A stretch of DNA of 64,000 nucleotides from Micromonospora sp. NBC_01740 (GCF_035920365.1 NZ_CP109150.1:1674001-1738000), one strand, 5' to 3'; shown: positions 1 through 7,915, counted from the stretch's first letter. Program-made: numbers and translations. Notes: generated by a model not told the origin, from the sequence alone.

Positions 1-1258
1 GTGCGAGGGGGCGCGGGGCGAGCAGCGGGCCGTGCGGCGTCTTGTCGTCGGCGGTGGGCCCCCGGGAGGTCAGCACCACGGGCGCGCCCAGCTCCTCCCG
101 CACCGCCGCCGTCCAGTCGGGCGGCGGGGCGTCGTCGTACACGGGGCGGGCGCGCAGCAGGCGGGCGGTGAGCGCGGCCTGCCGGTTCAGGTCGCCGGGC
201 GGGCCCGGGGTGAGCCGGTCGGTGCTGTCGTAGCGGCGGCAGATCCGCAGCCCGGGGCCGGCGAGGTCGAGGTGGGTGAGCGCCAGGCCGTCGACCCCGC
301 CGGCCGCGGCGAGGGCGTACCGGTGGGCGACCGCGTCGAAGTGGCCGAACCGGAACCGGCCCTGCCACGGGTTCGTCGGGTTGTGCGGGTCGGCCAGCGG
401 CAGGGCCGGGTCCTCGGTCACCAGCGGGCCGGGCCCGTGCCGGGTGGTGACCACGCGCAGCACTCCGATCCGGGTGACGTCGCCGGCCTGGCCCGCCTCG
501 GCGAGCAGGCCGTCCACGTTGGCGAAGGTGGTGGTGCTCCACGTCGTGTACGGGTGGAAGCCGTGCCACTCGTCGAGCAGCACCCCCTGCGCGCCCTCGA
601 AGACGCAGGTGCCGGCCCGCAGCGCCCCGGCCAGCCAGCTCCGGTCGACGATCGCGACCCGCCCGGCGAAGCCGGTGAACGCGGGCAGGCAGTCGGCGAC
701 GGGCGGCGCGTCCAGCGGGCCGAGCTCGGCGGTCAACCGGTCCCGCAGGGCGGTCAGCCGCCGCCGCAGCAGCGCCGGGTCGGCGCAGTCGGCCACCCGG
801 GGCGCCTCGTCGGGGTGGGCGAGACCGTACGCGACGGTCTCGCCCACCCCGAGCCCGCAGGAGCCGTGCCGGTCGGCTCCCCGGGCGATCTCCCGGGCCC
901 GGTTCGCGGCCCGGTGGTACGGGGTGGCGAGCAGCGCCTCCCCGTCGACGGTCAGCCGGTCGAGCGCGTCGGGCACCCCGACCGAGGCGAGGTGGTCGGC
1001 CTCGGCGGCCAGCGCCAGCGGGTCCACCACCACGTGCCGCGACAGGTGCGTACGGACGCCGGGGTGGAACGTGCCGGCGCCGAACTGCGCGAACGTGTGG
1101 TGCCGGCCGTCGCGCAGCACGACGTTGTGCGCCGCCTGCGCGCCCCCGTTGAAGCGGACCACCGTGTGCACGGGCCGGGTGGCGCAGAGCCAGTCCACGA
1201 CCGTGCCCTTGCCAGCGTCGCCGTAGCCGAGGTCCACCACCGCGACGTGCCTGCTCAC
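1..1258 (-). CDS. Divergent adenylosuccinate synthetase-like ligase (3' end off window)
   Basis: About 419 residues are visible from a GTG start with a good GGAGGT Shine-Dalgarno; the C-terminus runs off the left edge, but family length (about 430) says little is missing. The PurA fold is clear: P-loop GDAGKGT (residues 13-19; family GDEGKGK), Asp14 and His44 at the positions of the two catalytic residues of PurA, EGAQGVLLD, and FDAVAHRYA followed by LALTHLD. However, the loop that normally binds IMP (GRGIGPAY type) is replaced by HGSCGLGVGE (131-140), and the aspartate-binding TGRPRR loop reads QGRFRFG. It is therefore unlikely to be the housekeeping PurA; substrate and product are unknown. 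It is the last gene of a coupled operon: its GTG overlaps the TGA of the micropeptide gene. Confidence 0.8.
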   Translation of the reverse strand, partial: MSRHVAVVDLGYGDAGKGTVVDWLCATRPVHTVVRFNGGAQAAHNVVLRDGRHHTFAQFGAGTFHPGVRTHLSRHVVVDPLALAAEADHLASVGVPDALDRLTVDGEALLATPYHRAANRAREIARGADRHGSCGLGVGETVAYGLAHPDEAPRVADCADPALLRRRLTALRDRLTAELGPLDAPPVADCLPAFTGFAGRVAIVDRSWLAGALRAGTCVFEGAQGVLLDEWHGFHPYTTWSTTTFANVDGLLAEAGQAGDVTRIGVLRVVTTRHGPGPLVTEDPALPLADPHNPTNPWQGRFRFGHFDAVAHRYALAAAGGVDGLALTHLDLAGPGLRICRRYDSTDRLTPGPPGDLNRQAALTARLLRARPVYDDAPPPDWTAAVREELGAPVVLTSRGPTADDKTPHGPLLAPRPLA

Positions 1259-1335
1259 CGGACCTCCCCGCCGCCGCAGCGGCAGCCGCAGCCGGAGCTG
1301 CCGCAGCCGCCGCCGACCGCCGTCACGTGGTTCAC
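1255..1335 (-). CDS. 26-residue Cys/Gly-rich micropeptide
   Basis: This small ORF fills the gap between the vWA gene and the PurA-like gene. Its GTG start overlaps the upstream TGA (GTGA), and its own TGA overlaps the next GTG in the same way, so the three reading frames are chained. The peptide has four cysteines spaced C-x4-C-x-C-x-C (Cys11, 16, 18, 20) in a Gly-rich context (GGGCGSSGCGCRCGGG) and ends GGGEVR. There is no signal peptide. Cys-rich Gly peptides of this type can bind metal or serve as modified substrates; neither can be shown here. The alternative is that it is only a spacer, but start and stop overlaps on both sides argue for translation. Confidence 0.5.
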   Translation of the reverse strand: MNHVTAVGGGCGSSGCGCRCGGGEVR

Positions 1336-2291
1336 AGCCGGGTCACCTCGCCGCCGGTGTCGCGGAACGCGGGCAGCGTCGACACCTCGGCGCGCCGCCC
1401 CCCGCGCAGGCGGGCCAGCGCCTTGGAGACGGTGCCGGTGGCGCCCGAGCCGGCCCGGTCGAGGTCGCGCAGGCCCTCGTCCAGGTCGATGGCCTGTTCG
1501 CCGAGCCCGATGGTGAGCGCGATCGTCTCGCAGACCGCGTCGAGGTCGTCCAGCACGACGGCGTTCTGCCCGAGCAGGTCCCGCCAGAAGTCGAGCACCT
1601 TGGCGTTGCCGGAGTAGTGGCTGCCGGCGGGGAGCAGGTAGTAGGTGTCCCAGCGGCGGGTCACCTCGTCGACGACCTGCCGCAGCGGCACGTCCTCGCG
1701 CACGTCGTCGCCGACGACGCGGGCCACCTCCCGGGCCTTCACCTGCGGGTACGCCAGCTCGTCGCCGATGATGAACAGGTAGCCGCGCCGGCCACGCTTC
1801 TCCCAGGAGTCGGTCACGGTGTGCCGGGCCATGAAGTACATGGCCAGCTCGTACGACTCGGTCATCTGCCCGCCGCCGCCGCCCTCCAGGACGATCCGGC
1901 CGAGGTCGTCGTCCATCCGGTTGTCCGACTCGAACTGGCCGACCTGCAACGGCACCCGGTCGCAGGTGGCGTCACCGATCGCGCCGAACATGATCTGCGG
2001 GTCGCTGGCGTAGCCCTGCCGTTGCAGCAGCCCGAGCAGCTGCGGCAGCTTGGTCTGCAGGACGCGCGGCACGTTGCGCATCGAGCCGGTGACGTCGAAG
2101 AGCACCGCGATGGGCGTCGACCGGGGGTGCTCGTCGGAGTCGCGGCTCTCGCGCGTCGTGTCGCGCGGGTCGAGGGCGGGGTGCACCTTGCGCGCCCCGC
2201 TGTCGCTGTAGGAGAACGCGCTCTTGCCGGTCTTCCGGCGGTAGCGGTCGGCGGCGTCGTACACGTCGGTGGACCACATTCCACTGCCCAT
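1332..2291 (-). CDS. von Willebrand factor A domain protein
   Basis: 319 residues, cytoplasmic, no signal peptide. The vWA metal site (MIDAS) is seen as FDVTGSM near residue 66, a DxTxS form of the usual DxSxS, followed by a Rossmann-like alternation of hydrophobic strands (IMFGAIGDATCD, GYLFIIGDELAYP). Such domains usually act as metal-dependent protein-protein scaffolds; in bacteria they often pair with chaperone-like or kinase partners. The gene lies 9 nt downstream of the J-domain pseudokinase, with GGAGCT as ribosome site, and its stop overlaps the micropeptide start. The partner and pathway are not known from sequence. Confidence 0.8.
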   Translation of the reverse strand: MGSGMWSTDVYDAADRYRRKTGKSAFSYSDSGARKVHPALDPRDTTRESRDSDEHPRSTPIAVLFDVTGSMRNVPRVLQTKLPQLLGLLQRQGYASDPQIMFGAIGDATCDRVPLQVGQFESDNRMDDDLGRIVLEGGGGGQMTESYELAMYFMARHTVTDSWEKRGRRGYLFIIGDELAYPQVKAREVARVVGDDVREDVPLRQVVDEVTRRWDTYYLLPAGSHYSGNAKVLDFWRDLLGQNAVVLDDLDAVCETIALTIGLGEQAIDLDEGLRDLDRAGSGATGTVSKALARLRGGRRAEVSTLPAFRDTGGEVTRL

Positions 2292-2300
2292 GACAGCTCC

Positions 2301-3275
2301 TTACGGGTTGAGGGTGAAGGGTCGGAAGGTGCGTGGCCCGTAGAGCCGGTCCAGCACCTCGTCCAGTTCGCGCAGCAGCCGCCACGCGTCGTCGGGCCGG
2401 GCGTCCAGGGCCCGCTGGCGGCAGCCCCGCGCGAAGGCGTCCAGCTCGCGGGGCGCGCGCGGCCCCATCAGCCAGCTCATGCATCCGCTGGCCATGGCGA
2501 TGTCGGTGCCCGGCCCGCAGGGCCGCTTGCGGGGGATCTCGTCGGGGTACCAGTTCGCGTCGTAGCCGGGCACCAGCGCGGGGACAGTGCCGCCGACGGG
2601 GGCGGAGAAGCACCAGTCGACAAGCACCACGCCGTGCCCGTCCGGCTCGATCAGCACGTGCGGCGGCAGGACCGCGCCGTGCACGATGCCCGCCCCGTGG
2701 GCCAGGCCGAGCGCCACCAGCAGCCGGCGCCACATCCAGGCCACGTCGCGGGCGTCGAGCCCGTCCGGGTACGCGCGCCGGACCTCGTCGAGGTCGTGCA
2801 GGCCAGGCGCGGTGGCGAGCACGTTGATCCGCCGTTCGGCGCCGGTCGCGGCGTCGAGGTGCCGGAAGTCCTCGACCAGCCGGGGCACGTACGGCAGGTA
2901 GCGCGGGTCGCCGCGCTCGGCGATGGTGCGCAGGGCGTTCGCCTCGCGGGCCATCAGGTCGTTGTCGGCGGGTCGCCGGGGCAGCTTGAGCAGCCGATCG
3001 GCCCCGACGTCGTAGAGGTCGGCCAGGTCGCCCGAGTAGGCCGGCGTGCCGAGTCGGTAGTCGCCGAGGACGGTGACCTGCCGGGCCCGCCAGCGGGTGG
3101 TGACCTGGACGAACGCGTCGGTGGCCTCGGCGCGTACCGCCGGGTCGGCCGGCAGGCGGTCGGGGTGCAGGGCCGCGACCAGCTCGCGGTAGCGCCGGGC
3201 CGGCTGGTCCGTGCCGAACAGGTCGGCGTCGGTGCGGGCCGCCGCGACCAGGCGGACGGCTTCGGCGGTCCTCAT
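2301..3275 (-). CDS. J-domain-like plus pseudokinase fusion protein
   Basis: 324 residues. The N-terminus carries a short J-like segment with an HPD tripeptide (RYRELVAALHPDRLP, about residues 28-42), the motif by which DnaJ proteins stimulate Hsp70. The rest resembles a Ser/Thr protein kinase in outline, but the catalytic loop reads GIVHGAVLPPHVLIE where active kinases have HRDxxxxN, and the DFG position reads DWC. A catalytically dead kinase fold is therefore likely. The ATG overlaps the NUDIX stop as ATGA, so translation is coupled. A longer upstream reading frame exists but lies over the NUDIX gene in another frame and was rejected. Confidence 0.75.
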   Translation of the reverse strand: MRTAEAVRLVAAARTDADLFGTDQPARRYRELVAALHPDRLPADPAVRAEATDAFVQVTTRWRARQVTVLGDYRLGTPAYSGDLADLYDVGADRLLKLPRRPADNDLMAREANALRTIAERGDPRYLPYVPRLVEDFRHLDAATGAERRINVLATAPGLHDLDEVRRAYPDGLDARDVAWMWRRLLVALGLAHGAGIVHGAVLPPHVLIEPDGHGVVLVDWCFSAPVGGTVPALVPGYDANWYPDEIPRKRPCGPGTDIAMASGCMSWLMGPRAPRELDAFARGCRQRALDARPDDAWRLLRELDEVLDRLYGPRTFRPFTLNP

Positions 3276-4027
3276 CGGACCGTCTCCTCCCGGGCGGGGC
3301 GCAGCAGCGCCGGGTGCAGCAGCCGGGCGTCGCCGGCCCGGTAGAGCTTGGCGCGGGGGCCGCCCCGGGCGCCGCCGCGCTCGGTGCTGGTGCCGGTGCT
3401 CTCGACGAAGCCCGGCACCGAGAGCACCTTGCGGTGGAAGTTGCCGGCGTGCAGCGGGTGGCCCCAGACCGTCTCGTAGACGGCGCGCAGCTCGCTGATC
3501 GTGAACTCGCCGGCGAGGAAGCGCGTGGCGAGCGGGGTGTATTCCAGCTTGGACCGGGCCCGCTCCAGCGCGTCTTCGATGATCCGGCCGTGGTCGAAGG
3601 CGAGCTGCCGGTTGGCCAGCGCGGTCACCGGCAGCCAGCCGGCCTCGTCGGCGTCGGTGCCGGCGGCCGGGTCGGGCAGGTCGGGGGCGAACGCGAGGTG
3701 GGCGACCGAGACGACGCGCATGCGCGGGTCGCGGTCGGGGGTGCCGTAGCTGCCCAACTGCTCCAGGTGTACGCGGCGCAGCCCCTCGCCGCCGAGCCCG
3801 GTCTCCTCGGCCAGCTCCCGGCGGGCGCCGGCGGTGAGGTCCTCGTCGGGGCGGACGAAGCCGCCGGGCAGCGCCCACCGCCCCTCGAAGGGCGGCTGGC
3901 CGCGCCGGATCAGCAGCAGGTGCAGCGCGCCGTCCCGAATGGTCAGCGCCACCACGTCGACGGTCACGGCGACCGACGGGTAGGCCCCGGGGTCGTACGC
4001 GGCCAGGAAGTCCTGCTCGTCAACCAT
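3272..4027 (-). CDS. NUDIX hydrolase with C-terminal winged helix (NrtR-like)
   Basis: 251 residues. A full NUDIX box is present from GFVRPDE to REL-AEETGL (about residues 56-78), so pyrophosphohydrolase activity on an ADP-ribose or NAD-type substrate is plausible. The C-terminal part (from about residue 160, with YTPLATRF, FTISELRAVYE and GNFHRKVL) matches the winged-helix region of the NrtR/ADP-ribose-sensing family, in which the NUDIX part senses the ligand and the helix binds DNA. It is first in a five-gene operon and lies directly downstream of a tandem palindromic site, so autoregulation is a reasonable inference. It could also be only an ADP-ribose pyrophosphatase. Confidence 0.85.
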   Translation of the reverse strand: MVDEQDFLAAYDPGAYPSVAVTVDVVALTIRDGALHLLLIRRGQPPFEGRWALPGGFVRPDEDLTAGARRELAEETGLGGEGLRRVHLEQLGSYGTPDRDPRMRVVSVAHLAFAPDLPDPAAGTDADEAGWLPVTALANRQLAFDHGRIIEDALERARSKLEYTPLATRFLAGEFTISELRAVYETVWGHPLHAGNFHRKVLSVPGFVESTGTSTERGGARGGPRAKLYRAGDARLLHPALLRPAREETVR

Positions 4028-4032
4028 GTCTC

Positions 4033-4062
4033 TCTCATTCTGAGAACATCTCGATATGAGAA
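4033..4062 (-). promoter_or_regulatory. Tandem operator-like sites upstream of the NUDIX operon
   Basis: Two copies of TCTCnnnnTGAGAA lie at 4033-4046 and 4049-4062, 2 bp apart, giving a 16-bp period. Each is itself an imperfect palindrome (TCTC/GAGA). They occupy the predicted transcription start and the space before the NUDIX start codon, a typical place for a repressor site. The likely binder is the winged-helix domain of the first gene (inference). Confidence 0.55.
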
Positions 4063-4063
4063 G

Positions 4064-4092
4064 AACTTAGCGCACGAGAACGCCCCTGCCAA
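4064..4092 (-). promoter_or_regulatory. Predicted sigma-A-type promoter of the NUDIX operon
   Basis: Reading on the minus strand, TTGGCA (4092-4087) is followed after exactly 17 nt by TAAGTT (4069-4064). Transcription would start inside the tandem operator just downstream. Confidence 0.5.
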
Positions 4093-4141
4093 GTCCGGGA
4101 CGGGATTCGGCAGGGGCGTACTCAGCTCCGGCGGGGGCGCC

Positions 4142-5212
4142 TCAGCGCACGAGGCCCGCCAGGTGCGGTCGGCCGCGCGAGTCGTGCAGGGCGAACCCGC
4201 CGTCCGGCAGCAGGCCGAAGCTCACCGTGCTCGGCAGCGGCACGGGCAGCTTGAAGGCCACCTCGACCGTGTAGGCGTCCGGCAGCCGGTTCTCCAACGC
4301 GGCCAGGCAACGGGCCTTGCTCCACATCCCGTGCGCGATCGGCCGGGGGAAGCCGAACAGCCGCGCGCCGAGGCGGGAGGTGTGGATCGGGTTGTGGTCG
4401 CCGGAGACCCGCGCGTAGTCCGTACCGACGCGGGGATCGACCCGCCAGCGGGCAGAGCCGGCCGGCGTCGTGGGCCGTCCGGCCTGCTCGCGCCGCCCGC
4501 CGCCGCCCCGCTTGCCCTCCCTGCCGAGGTACGTCGAGACGCCGCGCCAGACCTCCGCCCCGTCGACCGAGCCGACCAGCACCACGTCGACCTGCCGCCC
4601 CCGGTCGTGCGGGCGCAGGTTCTCGGCGTACGCGCGGAAGTCGAGGGTCTCGTCGGCGGTGACCGGGCGGTGCACGGTGATCCGGTTGCCGACGTGCACC
4701 ACGCCGGTCAGCGGGATGGGAAACTCCGGCGCGGTCATCAGCCGCAGCGCCAGCGGGAAGCCCATGACGTGCGGGAACGTCGCGGGCAGCCGGTCGGTGA
4801 GCCGGAACCCGCAGACCCGGTCGTAGTCGGCGAGGTGCGTCCGGTCGACGGCGATCCCGCCGACGGCCAGCTCGACCGCCGGGAGGCCCGCCGACCGCCG
4901 CCCACCGCCGAGGCCGGGCAGCGCGCCGAGCAGCGCCCGCCGGTAGAGCGCCCCGGCCGCCGGCATCCGGGGCAGCTCGACGCGCTCGCGGGCACCCGTC
5001 CCGGCCGGGCCCCCGCCCGAGAGGTCCCGCGTCGCCTCGGCGGCGGAGGCGGAGAGGTCGTGCGTCTCTTCGAGGCTCAGGTCGTGGCCGGACGCCGCCG
5101 GCCCGCGGATCGCGTCCAGGGTGTCCTGCGACAGGATCTCGGTCGGGCCGTCGATCAGCTCGTGCACCGACAGGTCGTCCGGCTCCGGCGCCGGTTGTCC
5201 TCTCCTCGCCAT
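4142..5212 (-). CDS. htdX: MaoC-family 3-hydroxyacyl dehydratase (HtdX-like)
   Basis: 356 residues from an ATG that shares one base with the fabG4 stop (TGATG). The C-terminal half has the hydratase-2 signature: DYARVSGDHNPIHTS, then GFPRPIAHGM, with the Asp/His pair of (R)-specific enoyl hydratases. An N-terminal degenerate hotdog domain makes the usual double-hotdog fold. The arrangement matches Mycobacterium tuberculosis Rv0241c-Rv0242c-Rv0243 (htdX-fabG4-fadA2), where the products act on fatty acyl chains. The role is dehydration of 3-hydroxyacyl thioesters, or hydration in reverse. The longer frame reaching 5281 only overlaps fabG4 and is not used. Confidence 0.85.
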   Translation of the reverse strand: MARRGQPAPEPDDLSVHELIDGPTEILSQDTLDAIRGPAASGHDLSLEETHDLSASAAEATRDLSGGGPAGTGARERVELPRMPAAGALYRRALLGALPGLGGGRRSAGLPAVELAVGGIAVDRTHLADYDRVCGFRLTDRLPATFPHVMGFPLALRLMTAPEFPIPLTGVVHVGNRITVHRPVTADETLDFRAYAENLRPHDRGRQVDVVLVGSVDGAEVWRGVSTYLGREGKRGGGGRREQAGRPTTPAGSARWRVDPRVGTDYARVSGDHNPIHTSRLGARLFGFPRPIAHGMWSKARCLAALENRLPDAYTVEVAFKLPVPLPSTVSFGLLPDGGFALHDSRGRPHLAGLVR

Positions 5213-6567
5213 CACGCCCCCAGCAGGCTCTGGCCGCAGACCCGGACGACGTTGCCGCTGACCGCGCCGGAGGCCGACCACGCCAGCCAGCCGATGGTCT
5301 CGGCGACGTCCACCGGCAGCCCGCCCTGGGACATGCTGTTCATCCGCCGGCCCGCCTCGCGGATCACCAGCGGGATGCGCGCGGTCAGCCGGGTCTCGAT
5401 GAAACCGGGGGCGACCGCGTTGACGCTGATCTGCCGTTCACGAAGCGCCGGGGCGAGCGACTCGACCAGCCCGATCACGCCCGCCTTGCTGGTGGCGTAG
5501 TTGGTCTGGCCCCGGTTGCCGGCGATGCCGGCGATCGAGGAGACCGAGACGATCCGGCCGCCGGCCGGGATCAGCTCCCGCTCCAGCAGCACGTCGTTGA
5601 TCCGCTCCTGGCTGGAGAGGTTGACGTCGAGCACCGAGTCCCACCGGTCGGCGTCCATCCGGCCGAGGGTCTTGTCACGGGTGATCCCGGCGTTGTGCAC
5701 GACCACGTCGACCCGCCCGTGCCGCTCGGCCAGGTGCTCGGCGAGCCGCTGCGGGGCGTCGGGGGCGGTCAGGTCGAGCTGGACGGCGGTGCCGCCGATC
5801 TCGTTGGCGACCGCCGCCAGCTCGTCCCCGGCCGCCGGAATGTCCAGCGCGACGACCCGGGCGCCGTCGCGGGCCAGCACCCGGGCCAGCGCCGCGCCGA
5901 TGCCCCGGGCCGCCCCGGTGACCAGGACGACCTGCCCGTCCAGCGGGCGGTCCCAGTCGGCCGGCGCCCCGGCCGTGCCGGCGCCGACCCGGACCACCTG
6001 CCCGGAGACGTACGCGGACCGGCCCGAGAGCAGGAACCGCAGGGTCGCCTCCACGCTGGTCCAGGTGCCGGCGTCCGGGTCCTTCGTCACGTGGACGAGC
6101 TGGGCGGTGACGCCCCGGCCGAACTCCTTGCCGATGCTGCGGGTCAGCCCCTCCAGGGCCCGCTGGGCGGTCGCCTCCCGGGGGGAGCCGCACTCGTCGG
6201 GCGGGGTGCCGAGCACGACGACCCGGCCGCTGGGCAGCACCGACCGGGCGCGCGGGTGGAAGAAGTCGTACAGCTGGCGCAGCTCGGTGGAGTCGGTGAT
6301 GCCGGTGGCGTCGTACACCAGGGCGGCGAAGCGCTCGGTGGACTCCACGGCGGCGGGATCGCGCAGCTCGACCCCGGCGGCGGTCAGGACCTTGCCGGCC
6401 CGCTCGGCGAGCCGGCCGCCGGTCGCGGCGCCCAGCAGGACGGGGCCGGGCACGATGGGATCGCCGGGGGTGTGCCGGCGCAGTCGCGGCGGGTCGGGCA
6501 GCCCGAGGCGCTTGACCAGCGTGCGGCCGGCCCCCGATCGGACGAAGCTCGCGTACCTGTCGGTCAT
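5212..6567 (-). CDS. fabG4: 3-oxoacyl-ACP/CoA reductase, FabG4 type
   Basis: 451 residues, the long FabG4 form rather than the usual 245-residue FabG: an N-terminal flavodoxin-like Rossmann domain (about 1-200) without a nucleotide motif precedes a standard SDR domain. In the SDR part, GAARGIG binds the cofactor, NAG is seen in VVHNAGITRD, and the catalytic Ser and Tyr-x3-Lys appear in SVSSIAG and YATSK. M. tuberculosis Rv0242c has the same build and the same neighbours. It reduces 3-ketoacyl thioesters made or used by the divergent thiolase. The transcript looks leaderless. Confidence 0.9.
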   Translation of the reverse strand: MTDRYASFVRSGAGRTLVKRLGLPDPPRLRRHTPGDPIVPGPVLLGAATGGRLAERAGKVLTAAGVELRDPAAVESTERFAALVYDATGITDSTELRQLYDFFHPRARSVLPSGRVVVLGTPPDECGSPREATAQRALEGLTRSIGKEFGRGVTAQLVHVTKDPDAGTWTSVEATLRFLLSGRSAYVSGQVVRVGAGTAGAPADWDRPLDGQVVLVTGAARGIGAALARVLARDGARVVALDIPAAGDELAAVANEIGGTAVQLDLTAPDAPQRLAEHLAERHGRVDVVVHNAGITRDKTLGRMDADRWDSVLDVNLSSQERINDVLLERELIPAGGRIVSVSSIAGIAGNRGQTNYATSKAGVIGLVESLAPALRERQISVNAVAPGFIETRLTARIPLVIREAGRRMNSMSQGGLPVDVAETIGWLAWSASGAVSGNVVRVCGQSLLGA

Positions 6568-6573
6568 AGGCGT

Positions 6574-6601
6574 AGCCTACTGGCGAGTAGGTTGAGGGCA
6601 A
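6574..6601 (-). promoter_or_regulatory. fabG4 leaderless promoter with embedded palindrome
   Basis: On the minus strand TTGCCC is followed after 16 nt by TAGGCT, and only 6 nt separate this -10 from the ATG, so the mRNA would start at the codon. A perfect palindrome, CCTACT-GGCG-AGTAGG (6576-6591), covers the spacer and overlaps the -10. It lies in the intergenic region between fabG4 and fadA2, as expected for a TetR-type operator controlling both directions. Confidence 0.5.
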
Positions 6602-6622
6602 GTCTTTCGAGGAGGCGGGATC

Positions 6623-7915
6623 GTGCAGAGCATCCGGCGGGTGGCGGTCATCGGCGGCAACCGCATCCCCTTCGCGCGGTCCAACTCGCGGTACGCCAGC
6701 GCGTCGAACGCCGACATGCTGGGCGCCGCGCTGGACGGGCTCGTCGCCCGGTTCGGCCTGGCCGGCCAGCGCGTCGGCGAGGTGGTGGCCGGCGCGGTGC
6801 TCAAGCACGCGAAGGACTTCAACCTGACCCGCGAGGTGGTGCTCGGCTCGAAGCTCGACCCGCACACCCCCGCGTACGACATCCAGCAGGCCTGCGGCAC
6901 CGGGCTGGAGGCGGCCATCCTGGTCGCCAACAAGATCGCCCTCGGGCAGATCGACGTCGGCATCGCCGGCGGCGTGGACACCACGTCCGACGCGCCGCTC
7001 GCCGTCAACGAGGAGATGCGCCGCACGCTGCTCCGGCTCAACAGCGCCCGCACCCTCGGCGAGCGGCTGAGGATCGCCGCGAAGCTGCGCCCCACCCAGC
7101 CGTTCAAGCCGGAGATCCCGCGCAACGCGGAGCCGCGTACCGGGCTGTCGATGGGGGAGCACGCCGCCCGCACGGCGCTGCGCTGGCAGATCGACCGGCA
7201 GGCGCAGGACGAGCTGGCGCTGCGCTCGCACCAGCGGCTCGCCGCCGCGTACGACCGGGGGTTCTTCGACGACCTGCTGACGCCGTACCTCGGGCTGACC
7301 CGGGACGCGAACCTGCGCCCCGACACCAGTCTGGAGCGGCTCAACGCCCTGAAGCCGGTCTTCGGCGCGAAGGGGCCCGACGCCGAGGCGGCGACCATGA
7401 CGGCCGGCAACTCGTCACCGCTGACCGACGGCGCCTCGACGGTGCTGCTGGCCAGCGAGGAGTGGGCCCGCGCGCACAGCCTGCCCGTGCTGGCGTGGTT
7501 CTCCTGGTCGGAGACCGCCGCCGTCGACTTCGTGCACGGCGACGAGGGGCTGCTGATGGCCCCCGCTTACGCGGTGCCGCGGATGCTGACCCGGGCCGGG
7601 CTGACCCTCCAGGACTTCGACTTCTACGAGATCCACGAGGCGTTCGCCTCGCAGGTGCTGGCGACCCTCGCCGCCTGGGAGTCCCCGGAGTTCTGCAAGG
7701 ACCGGCTGGGACTGGACGCCCCGCTCGGCGCCATCGACCGGGAGAAGCTGAACGTCAACGGCTCGTCGCTGGCGGCCGGGCACCCGTTCGCGGCCACCGG
7801 CGGCCGGATCGTGGCGACCCTGGCGAAGCTGCTCGCCGACAAGGGCAGCGGCCGGGGCCTGATCTCCATCTGCGCCGCCGGCGGCCAGGGCGTGACCGCG
7901 ATCCTGGAGCGCTGA
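6623..7915 (+). CDS. fadA2: Acetyl-CoA C-acyltransferase (thiolase, FadA2-like)
   Basis: 430 residues from a GTG after GAGGAGGCGGG. Thiolase landmarks are in order: nucleophilic Cys in QQACGTG (about 91), GMTAGNSS-like TMTAGNSSPLTDGA, EIHEAFASQ, GHPFAATGGR with the catalytic His, and the final CAAGGQG with the second Cys. It cleaves or forms 3-ketoacyl-CoA. It is divergent from fabG4-htdX across a 55-bp gap with a palindrome, matching the mycobacterial trio, so a shared fatty acyl pathway and regulator are likely. Confidence 0.9.
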   Translation: MQSIRRVAVIGGNRIPFARSNSRYASASNADMLGAALDGLVARFGLAGQRVGEVVAGAVLKHAKDFNLTREVVLGSKLDPHTPAYDIQQACGTGLEAAILVANKIALGQIDVGIAGGVDTTSDAPLAVNEEMRRTLLRLNSARTLGERLRIAAKLRPTQPFKPEIPRNAEPRTGLSMGEHAARTALRWQIDRQAQDELALRSHQRLAAAYDRGFFDDLLTPYLGLTRDANLRPDTSLERLNALKPVFGAKGPDAEAATMTAGNSSPLTDGASTVLLASEEWARAHSLPVLAWFSWSETAAVDFVHGDEGLLMAPAYAVPRMLTRAGLTLQDFDFYEIHEAFASQVLATLAAWESPEFCKDRLGLDAPLGAIDREKLNVNGSSLAAGHPFAATGGRIVATLAKLLADKGSGRGLISICAAGGQGVTAILER

